This document shows positions 5,674 through 12,397 of a stretch of DNA of 14,267 bases, one piece after another; positions within the stretch are counted from its first letter, which is position 1, and each line of letters opens with the position of its first letter. Location: the NCBI GenBank assembly GCA_002507085.1, contig DAYW01000010.1, positions 9,633 to 23,899 of the forward strand. Reading direction: 5' to 3'. This DNA comes from an archaeon UBA168 (GTDB taxonomy: Archaea; Thermoproteota; Thermoprotei_A; Marsarchaeales; UBA168). Position numbers and translations under genes: made by a program. Under the pieces are notes generated by a model. The model worked only from the letters and a program-made list of their open reading frames with translations, ran no database searches and was not told the DNA's origin.

Positions 5674-5970
5674 CTATCTCAGGCTTATTACCAGCGAGTC
5701 CGCCGCCAAAGACCATACTTTTTCAGGCTTTCCTGCCCCAGCTATGTTACCAGATTCCCTTATGAGTCCGCAGGCCCTGAGCTTCTGCAAGTGGTAGTAA
5801 AAGGTGCTCTTCTCCATATCCTCGTAGCCTTCGCGCTTGAGGTACTCGAAGAGAGATGCACTCGACTTCGGACCATCCCTGAGAGCCCTCATTATGGATA
5901 CCCTTGCCTTTGCCGAGAGCACGCTTACAAGCCCCTCCAGCGATGAGTAATCAAATATCAGCTGCGTCAT
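5674..5970 (-). CDS. Winged-helix transcriptional regulator, ArsR/PadR-like
   Basis: A 98-residue protein consisting almost wholly of one winged helix-turn-helix domain. It reads LSAKARVSIMRALRDGPKSS (first helices), ASLFEYLKREGYEDMEKS, then the likely recognition helix STFYYHLQKLRACGLI and a wing with KPEKVWSLA. No metal-binding cysteine cluster is evident, so it need not be a metal sensor; its ligand cannot be told. It lies 74 nt downstream of mevalonate kinase on the same strand. It has no ribosome-binding site before its ATG, and a weak TATA-like GTATTAGC (5988-5995) stands about 21 nt upstream, so it may be transcribed alone. Targets are unknown; the upstream direct repeat and the L22-side repeats are candidates. 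Confidence 0.8.
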   Translation of the reverse strand: MTQLIFDYSSLEGLVSVLSAKARVSIMRALRDGPKSSASLFEYLKREGYEDMEKSTFYYHLQKLRACGLIRESGNIAGAGKPEKVWSLAADSLVISLR

Positions 5971-5994
5971 GCCCTAAACGGATACCTGCTAATA

Positions 5995-6013
5995 CGCGTT
6001 GCTCGCCGCGTTG
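5995..6013. repeat. Short direct repeat upstream of the regulator gene
   Basis: CGCGTTG occurs at 5995-6001 and again at 6007-6013, a 12-nt period, in the 74-nt gap before the regulator gene and overlapping the edge of its weak TATA-like element. Winged-helix regulators often bind near their own promoter, so this may be an operator. Two 7-nt copies are weak evidence. Confidence 0.25.
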
Positions 6014-6044
6014 GCCCTATAACACCTGATTAATGGCAAACGCT

Positions 6045-6980
6045 TCAGCCATAACTCACTCCATTGCTTTCCGTCACTAGGAATACCCTGTCTGCAATTG
6101 CCGCAAGGCCGCTTGCCACTTTCTCATCGCCTCCCAGAGCAACTATGCATCCGCCAAATCCTCCCCCGCTTATCTTTGCAGCCGTGGCGCCCAATGCCCT
6201 TGCGCGGCGCACCAAGTTAAGCGACCTTTCTGTGACCACCCCCAGTTCCTCCAAAAGCTCCTCATTTCTGTTCATCAGCAAACAAAGCTGGGTTAGATCG
6301 CGATCTTTGATGGCTTTCGATGAGCTCTCGACCAGCGAACCTATCTCCTCCAGTATCTCATCAAACCTAGAACCAAGCTCATCCTTTCTTTTTCTTACAA
6401 AGGCGACCGATTCTCCTGTGCTTTTTTCCTTACCAACGCAAGCAATCACGGCTTTCACGCTCAAGCCGCCGCCCATCACCTCAAACTTCTCGTGAGAGAT
6501 CTTTATCAACCCTCCCAGGCTAACCGCGAGCGTATCCATGGGGCTGGCCCTTCCCTGAACTTGAACTTCAACCTCTCTTCCAAGCTTGGCGAGCTGATCA
6601 GGGTGAAGCTTCACGCCGTAGGACAGCGAGTAAGCCGCCAAGGTGGCGACGGAGACCGACGCGCTGCTTCCCAGCCCTGACCCATACGGCAGCTCGCTGG
6701 CTATGCTCACCTTCGCGGGCCTTCTGGCGCCCTGCAGCTCCCAAACTTTTTTGATCGCGGCCTTAACGTACGGCAGCTCGTCTCCTCCCCTGCCGTCCAA
6801 TCCGATCCGCGTTTCGGCGCGCCCCCCTGGGTAAGTGGATTCGACCTCCACTGCTCCTTCGCCATCGCTAACCGCAGCCCTCGTGTAAAGGTCGATTGCC
6901 ATTACCAGAGCTGGATACCCATAAACGACCGCGTGTTCCCCAAGCAGCGTGACCTTGCCGGGAACCTTAACGTAGCCCAT
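6045..6980 (-). CDS. mvk: Mevalonate kinase (GHMP kinase family)
   Basis: Phosphorylates mevalonate with ATP, an early committed step to isoprenoid building blocks and archaeal ether lipids. The 311 residues carry the three GHMP motifs: PGKVTLLGEHAVVYG (residues 7-21), the ATP-binding PYGSGLGSSASVSVATL (98-114) and KISGGGFGGCIVAL (269-282). The conserved aspartate expected in catalysis is D149 in GRASPMDT, an archaeal version of the usual PSGxD segment. The ATG lies 5 nt after the FEN1 stop. No GGTGA site is seen, unlike other internal genes. A TATA-like CTTATTT (7001-7007) inside the end of FEN1 lies about 24 nt upstream, so it may have its own promoter. No other mevalonate-pathway gene is in the window. 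Confidence 0.93.
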   Translation of the reverse strand: MGYVKVPGKVTLLGEHAVVYGYPALVMAIDLYTRAAVSDGEGAVEVESTYPGGRAETRIGLDGRGGDELPYVKAAIKKVWELQGARRPAKVSIASELPYGSGLGSSASVSVATLAAYSLSYGVKLHPDQLAKLGREVEVQVQGRASPMDTLAVSLGGLIKISHEKFEVMGGGLSVKAVIACVGKEKSTGESVAFVRKRKDELGSRFDEILEEIGSLVESSSKAIKDRDLTQLCLLMNRNEELLEELGVVTERSLNLVRRARALGATAAKISGGGFGGCIVALGGDEKVASGLAAIADRVFLVTESNGVSYG

Positions 6981-6985
6981 GCCAT

Positions 6986-8038
6986 TTAAACTGCGCTGTG
7001 AAATAAGACTAGCTCTCGCCCGAAGAAGGACGTCAAAGACGTTTGGCCAGAGCTCCTTTCAGGCTTCTTTCTTATCCTGGCAAGGTTTTCCATCACCCTT
7101 TCCCTGGAAAAGTCATGCTGATCGCATAGGAAGGAGACCACTTTTTCCACGCTGACCTCTCCCCACTTCGGCCTCTCCACGGGATTTACCTTAGGGTTTA
7201 AAAAAAGCTCTCTTAGGGATAGCGGAGAGGGGTCAAGGCCTCTCGCCTTGATCACCTCCTCAAGAGACCCGTACTGTTTTATAAGCGAAAGGGCTTTCTT
7301 TGGTCCAATCCCCTCGTAACCCTCGTTGTAGTCCGTGCCTATCATCAGCCCTATATCAACCAGCTGCTCCCTTGTTATGCCGAGCGATCTGAGGGTTTCT
7401 CCGAGGTCGATCAACTCCATGTCCACTGGCACGTAGCGGTTTTCGTTTGGAACTTTTCTCCTTCCTGAAACGGTCATGTTGCGGACCAGCTTTTCGGCCC
7501 CGAAAAGCAGGGAGTCGTAGTCTTGACTGCCAACTGCCCAAGCCTCCCCGGCCCTTACCATTGCCGCTGCCTGCGCTTCGCCCTCTGCAGCAGCCTGTAT
7601 CCAAGGGACCCCCATGGCCTCCAGAAGGGCCTTTGCCTCGTCAACCATTTGAGGGGTCAGGAGGGCAGCCCTTTCACCGTACTTTCTTGCCTCTTCTTCA
7701 TTCCCCGTTTCCACTGCCTCCCTGTAGAGCCTCTCGGCCGCCAGCCTCACCTCCATGCGCTGCTCGATGGTCTTTTTCTTCTCCTTTATGGCCGGTCCAT
7801 CGAACACGTAAACTGGCCAAACCCCTTTTTCCAAGAAGTTTACCGTGCGATAAAAGAGACCGCTGAGATGACTTGTCACCCTTTGCCTGCTGTCCATTAG
7901 GGGCCTGCCGTCGTTTCCCCTTATGGTGCTCAGAAACTGGTAAAGGGCATTGTAGCCGTCGATCGCTATGACCTTCCCAGAAAGCTGCTGAAGCGTTACC
8001 GTCTGCTTCTGAACCAGATCCCTTAGATCGACACCCAT
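6986..8038 (-). CDS. fen: Flap endonuclease 1 (FEN1)
   Basis: A structure-specific nuclease that removes 5' flaps during Okazaki-fragment maturation and long-patch repair. The 350-residue product (from ATG at 8036-8038) begins MGVDLRDLV. The metal-binding carboxylates fall at D27, D80, E152, E154, D173, D175 and D236, in IAIDGYN, VYVFDGP, AEGEAQAA, SQDYDSLL and GTDYNEG. A helix-hairpin-helix (YEGIGPKKALSLI) follows, and the C-terminus has a PCNA-binding box, QTSLTSFF (332-339). The frame can be opened three codons earlier at GTG, but that GTG is part of GGAGTGAT, the ribosome-binding site 5 nt before the ATG. FEN1 needs its short N-terminus near the active site, so ATG is preferred. The upstream gene ends 5 nt before it. 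Confidence 0.97.
   Translation of the reverse strand: MGVDLRDLVQKQTVTLQQLSGKVIAIDGYNALYQFLSTIRGNDGRPLMDSRQRVTSHLSGLFYRTVNFLEKGVWPVYVFDGPAIKEKKKTIEQRMEVRLAAERLYREAVETGNEEEARKYGERAALLTPQMVDEAKALLEAMGVPWIQAAAEGEAQAAAMVRAGEAWAVGSQDYDSLLFGAEKLVRNMTVSGRRKVPNENRYVPVDMELIDLGETLRSLGITREQLVDIGLMIGTDYNEGYEGIGPKKALSLIKQYGSLEEVIKARGLDPSPLSLRELFLNPKVNPVERPKWGEVSVEKVVSFLCDQHDFSRERVMENLARIRKKPERSSGQTSLTSFFGRELVLFHSAV
7001..7007 (-). promoter_or_regulatory. Possible internal promoter for mevalonate kinase within the end of FEN1
   Basis: The minus strand reads CTTATTT, centred about 24 nt before the mevalonate kinase ATG. That gene lacks a ribosome-binding site although it follows FEN1 by only 5 nt, which fits a leaderless transcript. 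The box is short and lies in coding sequence, so it could be chance. Confidence 0.25.
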
Positions 8039-8043
8039 TACTA

Positions 8044-8280
8044 TCACTCCGCCAGGCTGACAAGCTTCGTGCTGTCCTTGCCCTGAACGGAGATCAAGCC
8101 CCTTATCTCCATGCGCATCAGAACCCTGTTTAGAAGTTTCCTGTCAACCTCTCCAAACTCGTCCGAAAGGTGATCGACTATCTCCTTTTCGCTTACGTAA
8201 ACCTTCTTGGCGTTCTTCTCAAGCAAAAACTCAAGTATAACCTGATCGTACGGCCTTGCAACCTTTAGGGAGCTCTTCAT
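8044..8280 (-). CDS. Small winged-helix-like protein between CDC48 and FEN1, function unknown
   Basis: I do not recognise a named family. The 78-residue product starts MKSSLKVARPYDQVILEFLL and shows a helix-helix-turn-helix-strand pattern: YDQVILEFLLEK, a short KVYVSEKEIVDHLSDEF, DRKLLNRVLMRMEIRGLI (likely recognition helix) and a two-strand wing, ISVQGKDSTKLVSL. This looks like a winged helix for DNA or protein binding. The second of two adjacent ATGs is chosen: it overlaps the CDC48 stop as TGATG, and GGTG ends 6 nt upstream. GTG at 8287-8289 would start inside that site. Its stop is 5 nt before FEN1. Such coupling on both sides suggests a shared role with CDC48 or FEN1, but that is inference. 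Confidence 0.75.
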   Translation of the reverse strand: MKSSLKVARPYDQVILEFLLEKNAKKVYVSEKEIVDHLSDEFGEVDRKLLNRVLMRMEIRGLISVQGKDSTKLVSLAE

Positions 8281-10481
8281 CATATCCACCCCAACAGCTC
8301 CTGCTTCTCAACCCTGCGGAGGCTCTTGGCCTTCTCGTTCCACTGCTGATAGAACTTTATCATGTCCTCCGTTATGGAAGGCCTCACAGATGAAAGCGCC
8401 TTCTCGAAGTCAGCCAGCGTCACCTCTTTTGCGTCGATGTCCCTCTTCAGTGCGGCCATACCTGCCTCCCTAACGAGCTCTTCTAGGTCGGCTCCGGAGT
8501 ATCCTTCCGTCCTAATCGCCAGCTCATCCAGAGAAACGTCCGGGGAAAGCGGCATCTTCGACGTGTGTATCTTCAGTATCTCCTTTCTGGAGTTGACGTC
8601 AGGAGGAGGTATGTAGACCAGCAAGTCCAGTCTTCCTGGCCTAAGGAGGGCTGGATCCAGCATGTCAGGCCTGTTTGTGGCAGCTATGACGACTATGTTT
8701 TCAAGGCTCTCCATTCCGTCGAGCTCCGTGAGCAATTGGCTGATAACGTTCTCGCTCACCCTTGAGTCGCCGTAGGACAGGCCACGCATAGGTGCAATGG
8801 CCTCGACCTCGTCAAGGAAAACCACACAGGGCGCGCTCTGCCTCGCCTTCCTGAATATGCTCCTTATGGCTCTCTCGCTCTCCCCAACCCACTTGCTGTA
8901 TATCTCTGGCCCCTTGATTGAGATGAAGTTGGCCTCGCTCTCCGTTGCGACTGCCTTGGCCAGGAGAGTTTTGCCAACGCCCGGAGGGCCGTAGAGCAGA
9001 ACTCCCTTGGGCGGCCTTATGCCAACCCTCTTGAAGACCTCCGGCTTCTCAAGAGGCCACTGGACAGCCTCCTTCAGCGTCTCCTTGACGTCAGAAAGCC
9101 CGCCAACGTCATCCCACTTGACCTCCGGCACCTCCACGTAAACCTCCCTGAGGGTCGTTGGGACTATGTCTGGGAGCGCCTTCATGAAGTCGTCCATGGT
9201 GACCTCCATCTTCTCCAAGATCTCAGCGGGGATCTCTCCCTCTATGTCCTGTATCTCGGGCAGGTATCTCCTAAGAGCCCTCATCGCTGCCTCCCTCACG
9301 AGTGCGGCGAGGTCAGCCCCGGTGTATCCGTTGGTCATGTCCACGAGCTTCCGTATGTCGACGTCCTTGGCCAGCGGCATACCCCTCGTGTGTATCTGAA
9401 GGATCTCCTCCCTTCCCTCCTTGTTGGGTATGCCAATCTCTATCTCCCGGTCAAACCTTCCGGGACGCCTTAGGGCCGGGTCGATGGCCTGAGGGATGTT
9501 GCTTGCGCCTATAACCACGACGTCACCCCTTGCCTGAAGCCCATCCATGAGGGCAAGCAGCTGGGCAACCACCCTCCTTTCGACCTCTCCCGTGACCTCT
9601 TCCCTCTTGGGGGCTATGGCGTCTATCTCATCTATGAATATTATGGACGGGGCATGCTTCTTGGCACCGTCGAATATCTCCCTTAGCCTTTGCTCCGACT
9701 CGCCGTAAAATTTGCTCATGATCTCGGGCCCGTTGATCGACACAAAATACGCATCTGTCTCGCTTGCGACTGCCTTGGCCAGGAGAGTTTTGCCAACGCC
9801 CGGAGGGCCTATCAGGAGAACTCCCTTAGGAGGGTCGATGCCGAGCCTTCTGAAGAGCTCGGGATGCTTAAGCGGCAGCTCTATCATCTCCCTGACTTTG
9901 AGTATGACGTCCTTTAGCCCTCCTATGTCATCGTAAGTTATGGGCCTTCCCTCATCGCCCTCTACGGGCTTATCCGATATGACGACCTGCGTGTCATCGG
10001 TCACCAGAACTATTCCCGGTGGCCTCACGGACACCACGGTGAAAACCATGGACTGGCCAAGCACCGGGATAAGCACCTTATCACCCTGCACGACCACGAA
10101 ATCGATGAGCCGCTTCTTCACATAGCTAGAGAAGCCCTCATCCACGCTGACTTGGAAGGAGGAGGACGCCAACTTAACCATCTGGGCAGGCTTATAGGAC
10201 GCCTTCCGCACCACAACGCGATCTCCCAACGAAGCGCCTATGTTTTGCCGAGTAAGCCCGTCCATCCTTATTATGTCCTGATCCTGATCTTCTATGTAGG
10301 CGGGCCACGCTATGGCTGCGCTTCTCCTCTTCGCGAACAGCTCCACGACGTCACCTACTTCGACGCCGAGCGCTTGAAGCGCTGCTTGATTTATCCTAAC
10401 CTTGCCCCTTCCGTAATCGCGCGGCTTGGCGTCCGCCGCCCTCAATATAACCTCGCGCTTTTCCTCCCCCTCTTGTGACAA
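8280..10481 (-). CDS. cdc48: CDC48/p97-type AAA+ ATPase (VAT family)
   Basis: A hexameric unfoldase that extracts or unfolds proteins, often ahead of the proteasome. The 733 residues comprise an N-domain (about 10-175, with AKPRDYGRGKVRI), ring D1 and ring D2. D1 has Walker A GPPGVGKT (225-232), Walker B IFIDEID (281-287) and arginine fingers in RRPGRFDR (338-345). D2 has Walker A GPPGVGKT (498-505), Walker B VVFLDEVE (553-560) and fingers in LRPGRLD. Both rings therefore look active. The D1 sensor-1 segment GASNIPQAID and the D2 DEVE are slightly unusual. The tail RRVEKQELLGWI is short and lacks an obvious HbYX. The start is TTG, with GGTGA 6 nt upstream. A TATA-like box lies about 35 nt before it. 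Probably the first gene of the operon. Confidence 0.97.
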   Translation of the reverse strand: MSQEGEEKREVILRAADAKPRDYGRGKVRINQAALQALGVEVGDVVELFAKRRSAAIAWPAYIEDQDQDIIRMDGLTRQNIGASLGDRVVVRKASYKPAQMVKLASSSFQVSVDEGFSSYVKKRLIDFVVVQGDKVLIPVLGQSMVFTVVSVRPPGIVLVTDDTQVVISDKPVEGDEGRPITYDDIGGLKDVILKVREMIELPLKHPELFRRLGIDPPKGVLLIGPPGVGKTLLAKAVASETDAYFVSINGPEIMSKFYGESEQRLREIFDGAKKHAPSIIFIDEIDAIAPKREEVTGEVERRVVAQLLALMDGLQARGDVVVIGASNIPQAIDPALRRPGRFDREIEIGIPNKEGREEILQIHTRGMPLAKDVDIRKLVDMTNGYTGADLAALVREAAMRALRRYLPEIQDIEGEIPAEILEKMEVTMDDFMKALPDIVPTTLREVYVEVPEVKWDDVGGLSDVKETLKEAVQWPLEKPEVFKRVGIRPPKGVLLYGPPGVGKTLLAKAVATESEANFISIKGPEIYSKWVGESERAIRSIFRKARQSAPCVVFLDEVEAIAPMRGLSYGDSRVSENVISQLLTELDGMESLENIVVIAATNRPDMLDPALLRPGRLDLLVYIPPPDVNSRKEILKIHTSKMPLSPDVSLDELAIRTEGYSGADLEELVREAGMAALKRDIDAKEVTLADFEKALSSVRPSITEDMIKFYQQWNEKAKSLRRVEKQELLGWI

Positions 10482-10512
10482 AATCCTTCACCACGATATT
10501 ATCAAAAACACG

Positions 10513-10519
10513 GTTTTAA
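10513..10519 (-). promoter_or_regulatory. TATA-like box upstream of CDC48
   Basis: The minus strand reads GTTAAAA at this spot within GGGTTAAAACCG, centred about 35 nt before the TTG of CDC48. Initiation around 10487-10492 would leave a leader of only 6-11 nt, just enough to include the GGTGA at 10487-10491 if it starts at the far end. It is one half of a divergent promoter region shared with the DUF47 gene. Confidence 0.4.
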
Positions 10520-10568
10520 CCCTATCGCACTGGACGCGTAAAGCCCTTGAGGCACTCTACATAGCGCT

Positions 10569-10575
10569 ATAAAAG
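10569..10575 (+). promoter_or_regulatory. TATA box of the DUF47 gene
   Basis: TATAAAA on the plus strand, the best match to an archaeal TATA box in the window. With the usual 25-27 nt from box centre to start site, transcription begins near 10597-10600. That is downstream of the first in-frame ATG (10590) and just upstream of the next in-frame ATG (10608), so it helps to set the start codon. Confidence 0.6.
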
Positions 10576-10607
10576 TAAAAGGTTAAATCATGGCTACATG
10601 CTATCAT

Positions 10608-11309
10608 ATGGCCTACGATCAATCGGAAGAAGAAAGGGTTTCATATGACCGCTCCGTGGCATCGCTTATAGATCACACGAGGATCGTGCAAGAGGCGCTG
10701 AGGGCGGTCCTCCAGACGGCAGATGGCGTTAAGAGGAAAGACCCAAAGGCATCGGGCTCCGCGTACAAGAAGCTCTTGGAGCTCAAGGAGGTCGACGAAC
10801 TCAACATCAGGAAGAGGGTAGAGCAGACCCTTGCTGAAGCCCAGCTCGTTTCGAACTTTGCGGCAAACCTCCTCGCCACCGATGATCTAATAACCGAGAT
10901 CTCTTCATTTGCGGAGGCCGTGAGCTTCAGGCTGAACGCCATGACAAGCGAGGACTTCTGCCTAATGCTCAAAAGCGATGAGAAGGAGAGCCAGGACTTC
11001 ATAACCGGAATAACCGAGATAATCAACATGGCCTTTGACGCATTCGAGAAGGCGAAGAGCGCGCTGCAGTCGCTTAGGGCGGACACAGCCAAGGCCGTCC
11101 AGCTGACTTATGAGGTAGACCAAATAGAGGCCGAAGTAGATCACAAACAGAGGCAGCTGGACCTCCTGCTGCTCAGGTACAACTTTGCGTTGCCCTGCAT
11201 ATTGCTAATGCATGAAACCGTGCAGAGGGCCGAGGAAATGGTCGACTCAGTTCAAAGGCTTGCCAGTTCGGTTAGGATTCTTGCTCTGATGCGCGGAGGA
11301 ATGTCTTAA
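10608..11309 (+). CDS. PhoU-like DUF47 family protein
   Basis: A 233-residue all-helical protein without membrane segments. The C-terminal half carries two E-x-x-x-D motifs typical of the PhoU/DUF47 fold, EAEVD (residues 174-178) and EEMVD (209-213), which bind metal in relatives. The first half keeps long helices but its equivalent motif (LKEVDE) is not a clean match. DUF47 proteins commonly accompany and regulate Pit-type phosphate transporters; none is next to it here. I start it at ATG 10608, because the TATA box predicts a transcript beginning about 10 nt upstream of it. ATG 10590 would add six residues but lies before that point. The 3' end overlaps the convergent membrane-protein gene by 38 nt. 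Confidence 0.75.
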   Translation: MAYDQSEEERVSYDRSVASLIDHTRIVQEALRAVLQTADGVKRKDPKASGSAYKKLLELKEVDELNIRKRVEQTLAEAQLVSNFAANLLATDDLITEISSFAEAVSFRLNAMTSEDFCLMLKSDEKESQDFITGITEIINMAFDAFEKAKSALQSLRADTAKAVQLTYEVDQIEAEVDHKQRQLDLLLLRYNFALPCILLMHETVQRAEEMVDSVQRLASSVRILALMRGGMS

Positions 11310-12312
11310 GGCCTCCTGAGTATAGCGCCGCGGTTATCCCTGTTACCATCACGTCCCACCAGTAGAGGATAAGCCTGATGAGCAACGTGGCAGCTATGGC
11401 TATGCCAGCTGGCACGCCCAGGGCGACGTAAGACAAGCTCATGGCCGCCTCCACGAAGCCAAGCATGCCCGGTACGCCCAGCGGTATGCTCGTCACCAGC
11501 TCGCCGACGAGCATAACCAGCGTTATCTCCCAAAAGCTTATGCCGAAGTAGTTCAAGGAGATAAACACCCAATAAGAGACGAGTGCTGCAACTAACAACC
11601 TCCCAACTATTATAGCTAAGGATAACAGCGCGCCCATGGGGGAGTTGGACATGCTGACGATGGCATCGCTGAACTGAGCAGTGGTCTCCCGCGCTTTTTC
11701 CTTGGCCTTGTTGTCAAAGCTTACTTTTTTTATGAACTTGTAGTAGAAATTGAAGAAATGGGCCGCTGCCCAACCAACCAATCCCCTGTGCCTTGATGCC
11801 GCAAGTATGAACGCACCGACAGCAGCTGCAAGCACCACTATGAAGATGAACGGATATATGAGGTGAAAGCGCGGCCTATCGTAGAGGTATATCACGAATA
11901 TGCTCGCGGTAGTCACTATAACGTAGGCAAAAGCGTACAACACCCTCTGCATTATGACCGAGGCCGTGGATGCTGACGTGTTCTTCCCCTCTTTTCCCAT
12001 AAGGACGGCGCGGGAAACGTCCATCAGGATGCCAGCAGGGGTCACGTAAAGCAAGAAGAGGCTTGACCACGTTATGGCCACGCTCTTCCTTAACTTCACC
12101 TTTATCCCCCCGCTTATCAGCAGAACGTGCCATGAAAGAGCGTATAGAAAAAGCCCGAAGACCTCGAGGCCCGCACCACCCAGCAGAAGCTTGGGATCGG
12201 TTCTCTCTATTATTGGCACTACGTCGGTCTCCTTGAAAAGGTAGGCGATGAGCACCACCATGGCCACCACGACAAGGGCGGTGAAGGTGATGCGGATGGT
12301 CTTATACTTCAT
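11272..12312 (-). CDS. Multi-pass membrane protein of the LPG-synthase-TM / UPF0104 (AglD-type) family
   Basis: A 346-residue integral membrane protein with about eight hydrophobic segments, near residues 8-26, 41-66, 79-94, 123-143, 150-172, 227-251, 262-284 and 300-333. Family hallmarks are TPAGILMDVSRAVLM (91-105), VIMQRVLYAFAY, and IPLGVPGMLGFVEAA (276-290) followed by RLILYWWD. Members include the membrane half of lysylphosphatidylglycerol synthase (lipid flipping) and AglD, linked to N-glycosylation in haloarchaea. There is no soluble enzyme domain here, so flippase-like movement of lipid or lipid-linked sugar is the best guess, not a conclusion. The ATG has no ribosome-binding site and AT-rich DNA lies 16-36 nt upstream, consistent with a leaderless transcript. 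Confidence 0.85.
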   Translation of the reverse strand: MKYKTIRITFTALVVVAMVVLIAYLFKETDVVPIIERTDPKLLLGGAGLEVFGLFLYALSWHVLLISGGIKVKLRKSVAITWSSLFLLYVTPAGILMDVSRAVLMGKEGKNTSASTASVIMQRVLYAFAYVIVTTASIFVIYLYDRPRFHLIYPFIFIVVLAAAVGAFILAASRHRGLVGWAAAHFFNFYYKFIKKVSFDNKAKEKARETTAQFSDAIVSMSNSPMGALLSLAIIVGRLLVAALVSYWVFISLNYFGISFWEITLVMLVGELVTSIPLGVPGMLGFVEAAMSLSYVALGVPAGIAIAATLLIRLILYWWDVMVTGITAALYSGGLKTFLRASEQES

Positions 12313-12327
12313 AAACTTATGGGACGG

Positions 12328-12348
12328 CGATATAAATGTTTAATTTAC
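12328..12348. promoter_or_regulatory. AT-rich divergent promoter region between the membrane protein and EndA
   Basis: A run containing TATAAAT (12331-12337) and TTTAATTTA (12339-12347) lies between the two divergent genes. On the minus strand TATA-like TTTATATC and TAAATTAAAC lie about 21 and 31 nt before the membrane-protein ATG. On the plus strand initiation would fall near 12360-12370, leaving a leader of about 30-50 nt for EndA. Whether both strands use it cannot be decided. Confidence 0.45.
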
Positions 12349-12397
12349 GCTGCACTGAGGTCTGCAAGGCGTTTGCCCGCACAAGGCTTTACTTCGC

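Noticed and set aside
7447..7900. Long open frames on the plus strand across FEN1
   Set aside because: Antisense shadows of a clear gene; proline- and serine-rich translations without family motifs.
8872..8998. Suspected loss of an arginine finger in CDC48 ring D2 (PGRLDL)
   Set aside because: Both required arginines of R-x-G-R are present; the third position also varies in other p97 D2 rings as I recall them.
8940..9800. Near-identical stretches at about 8955-8995 and 9765-9805
   Set aside because: These encode the Walker A regions of the two homologous ATPase rings; internal gene duplication, not a mobile repeat.
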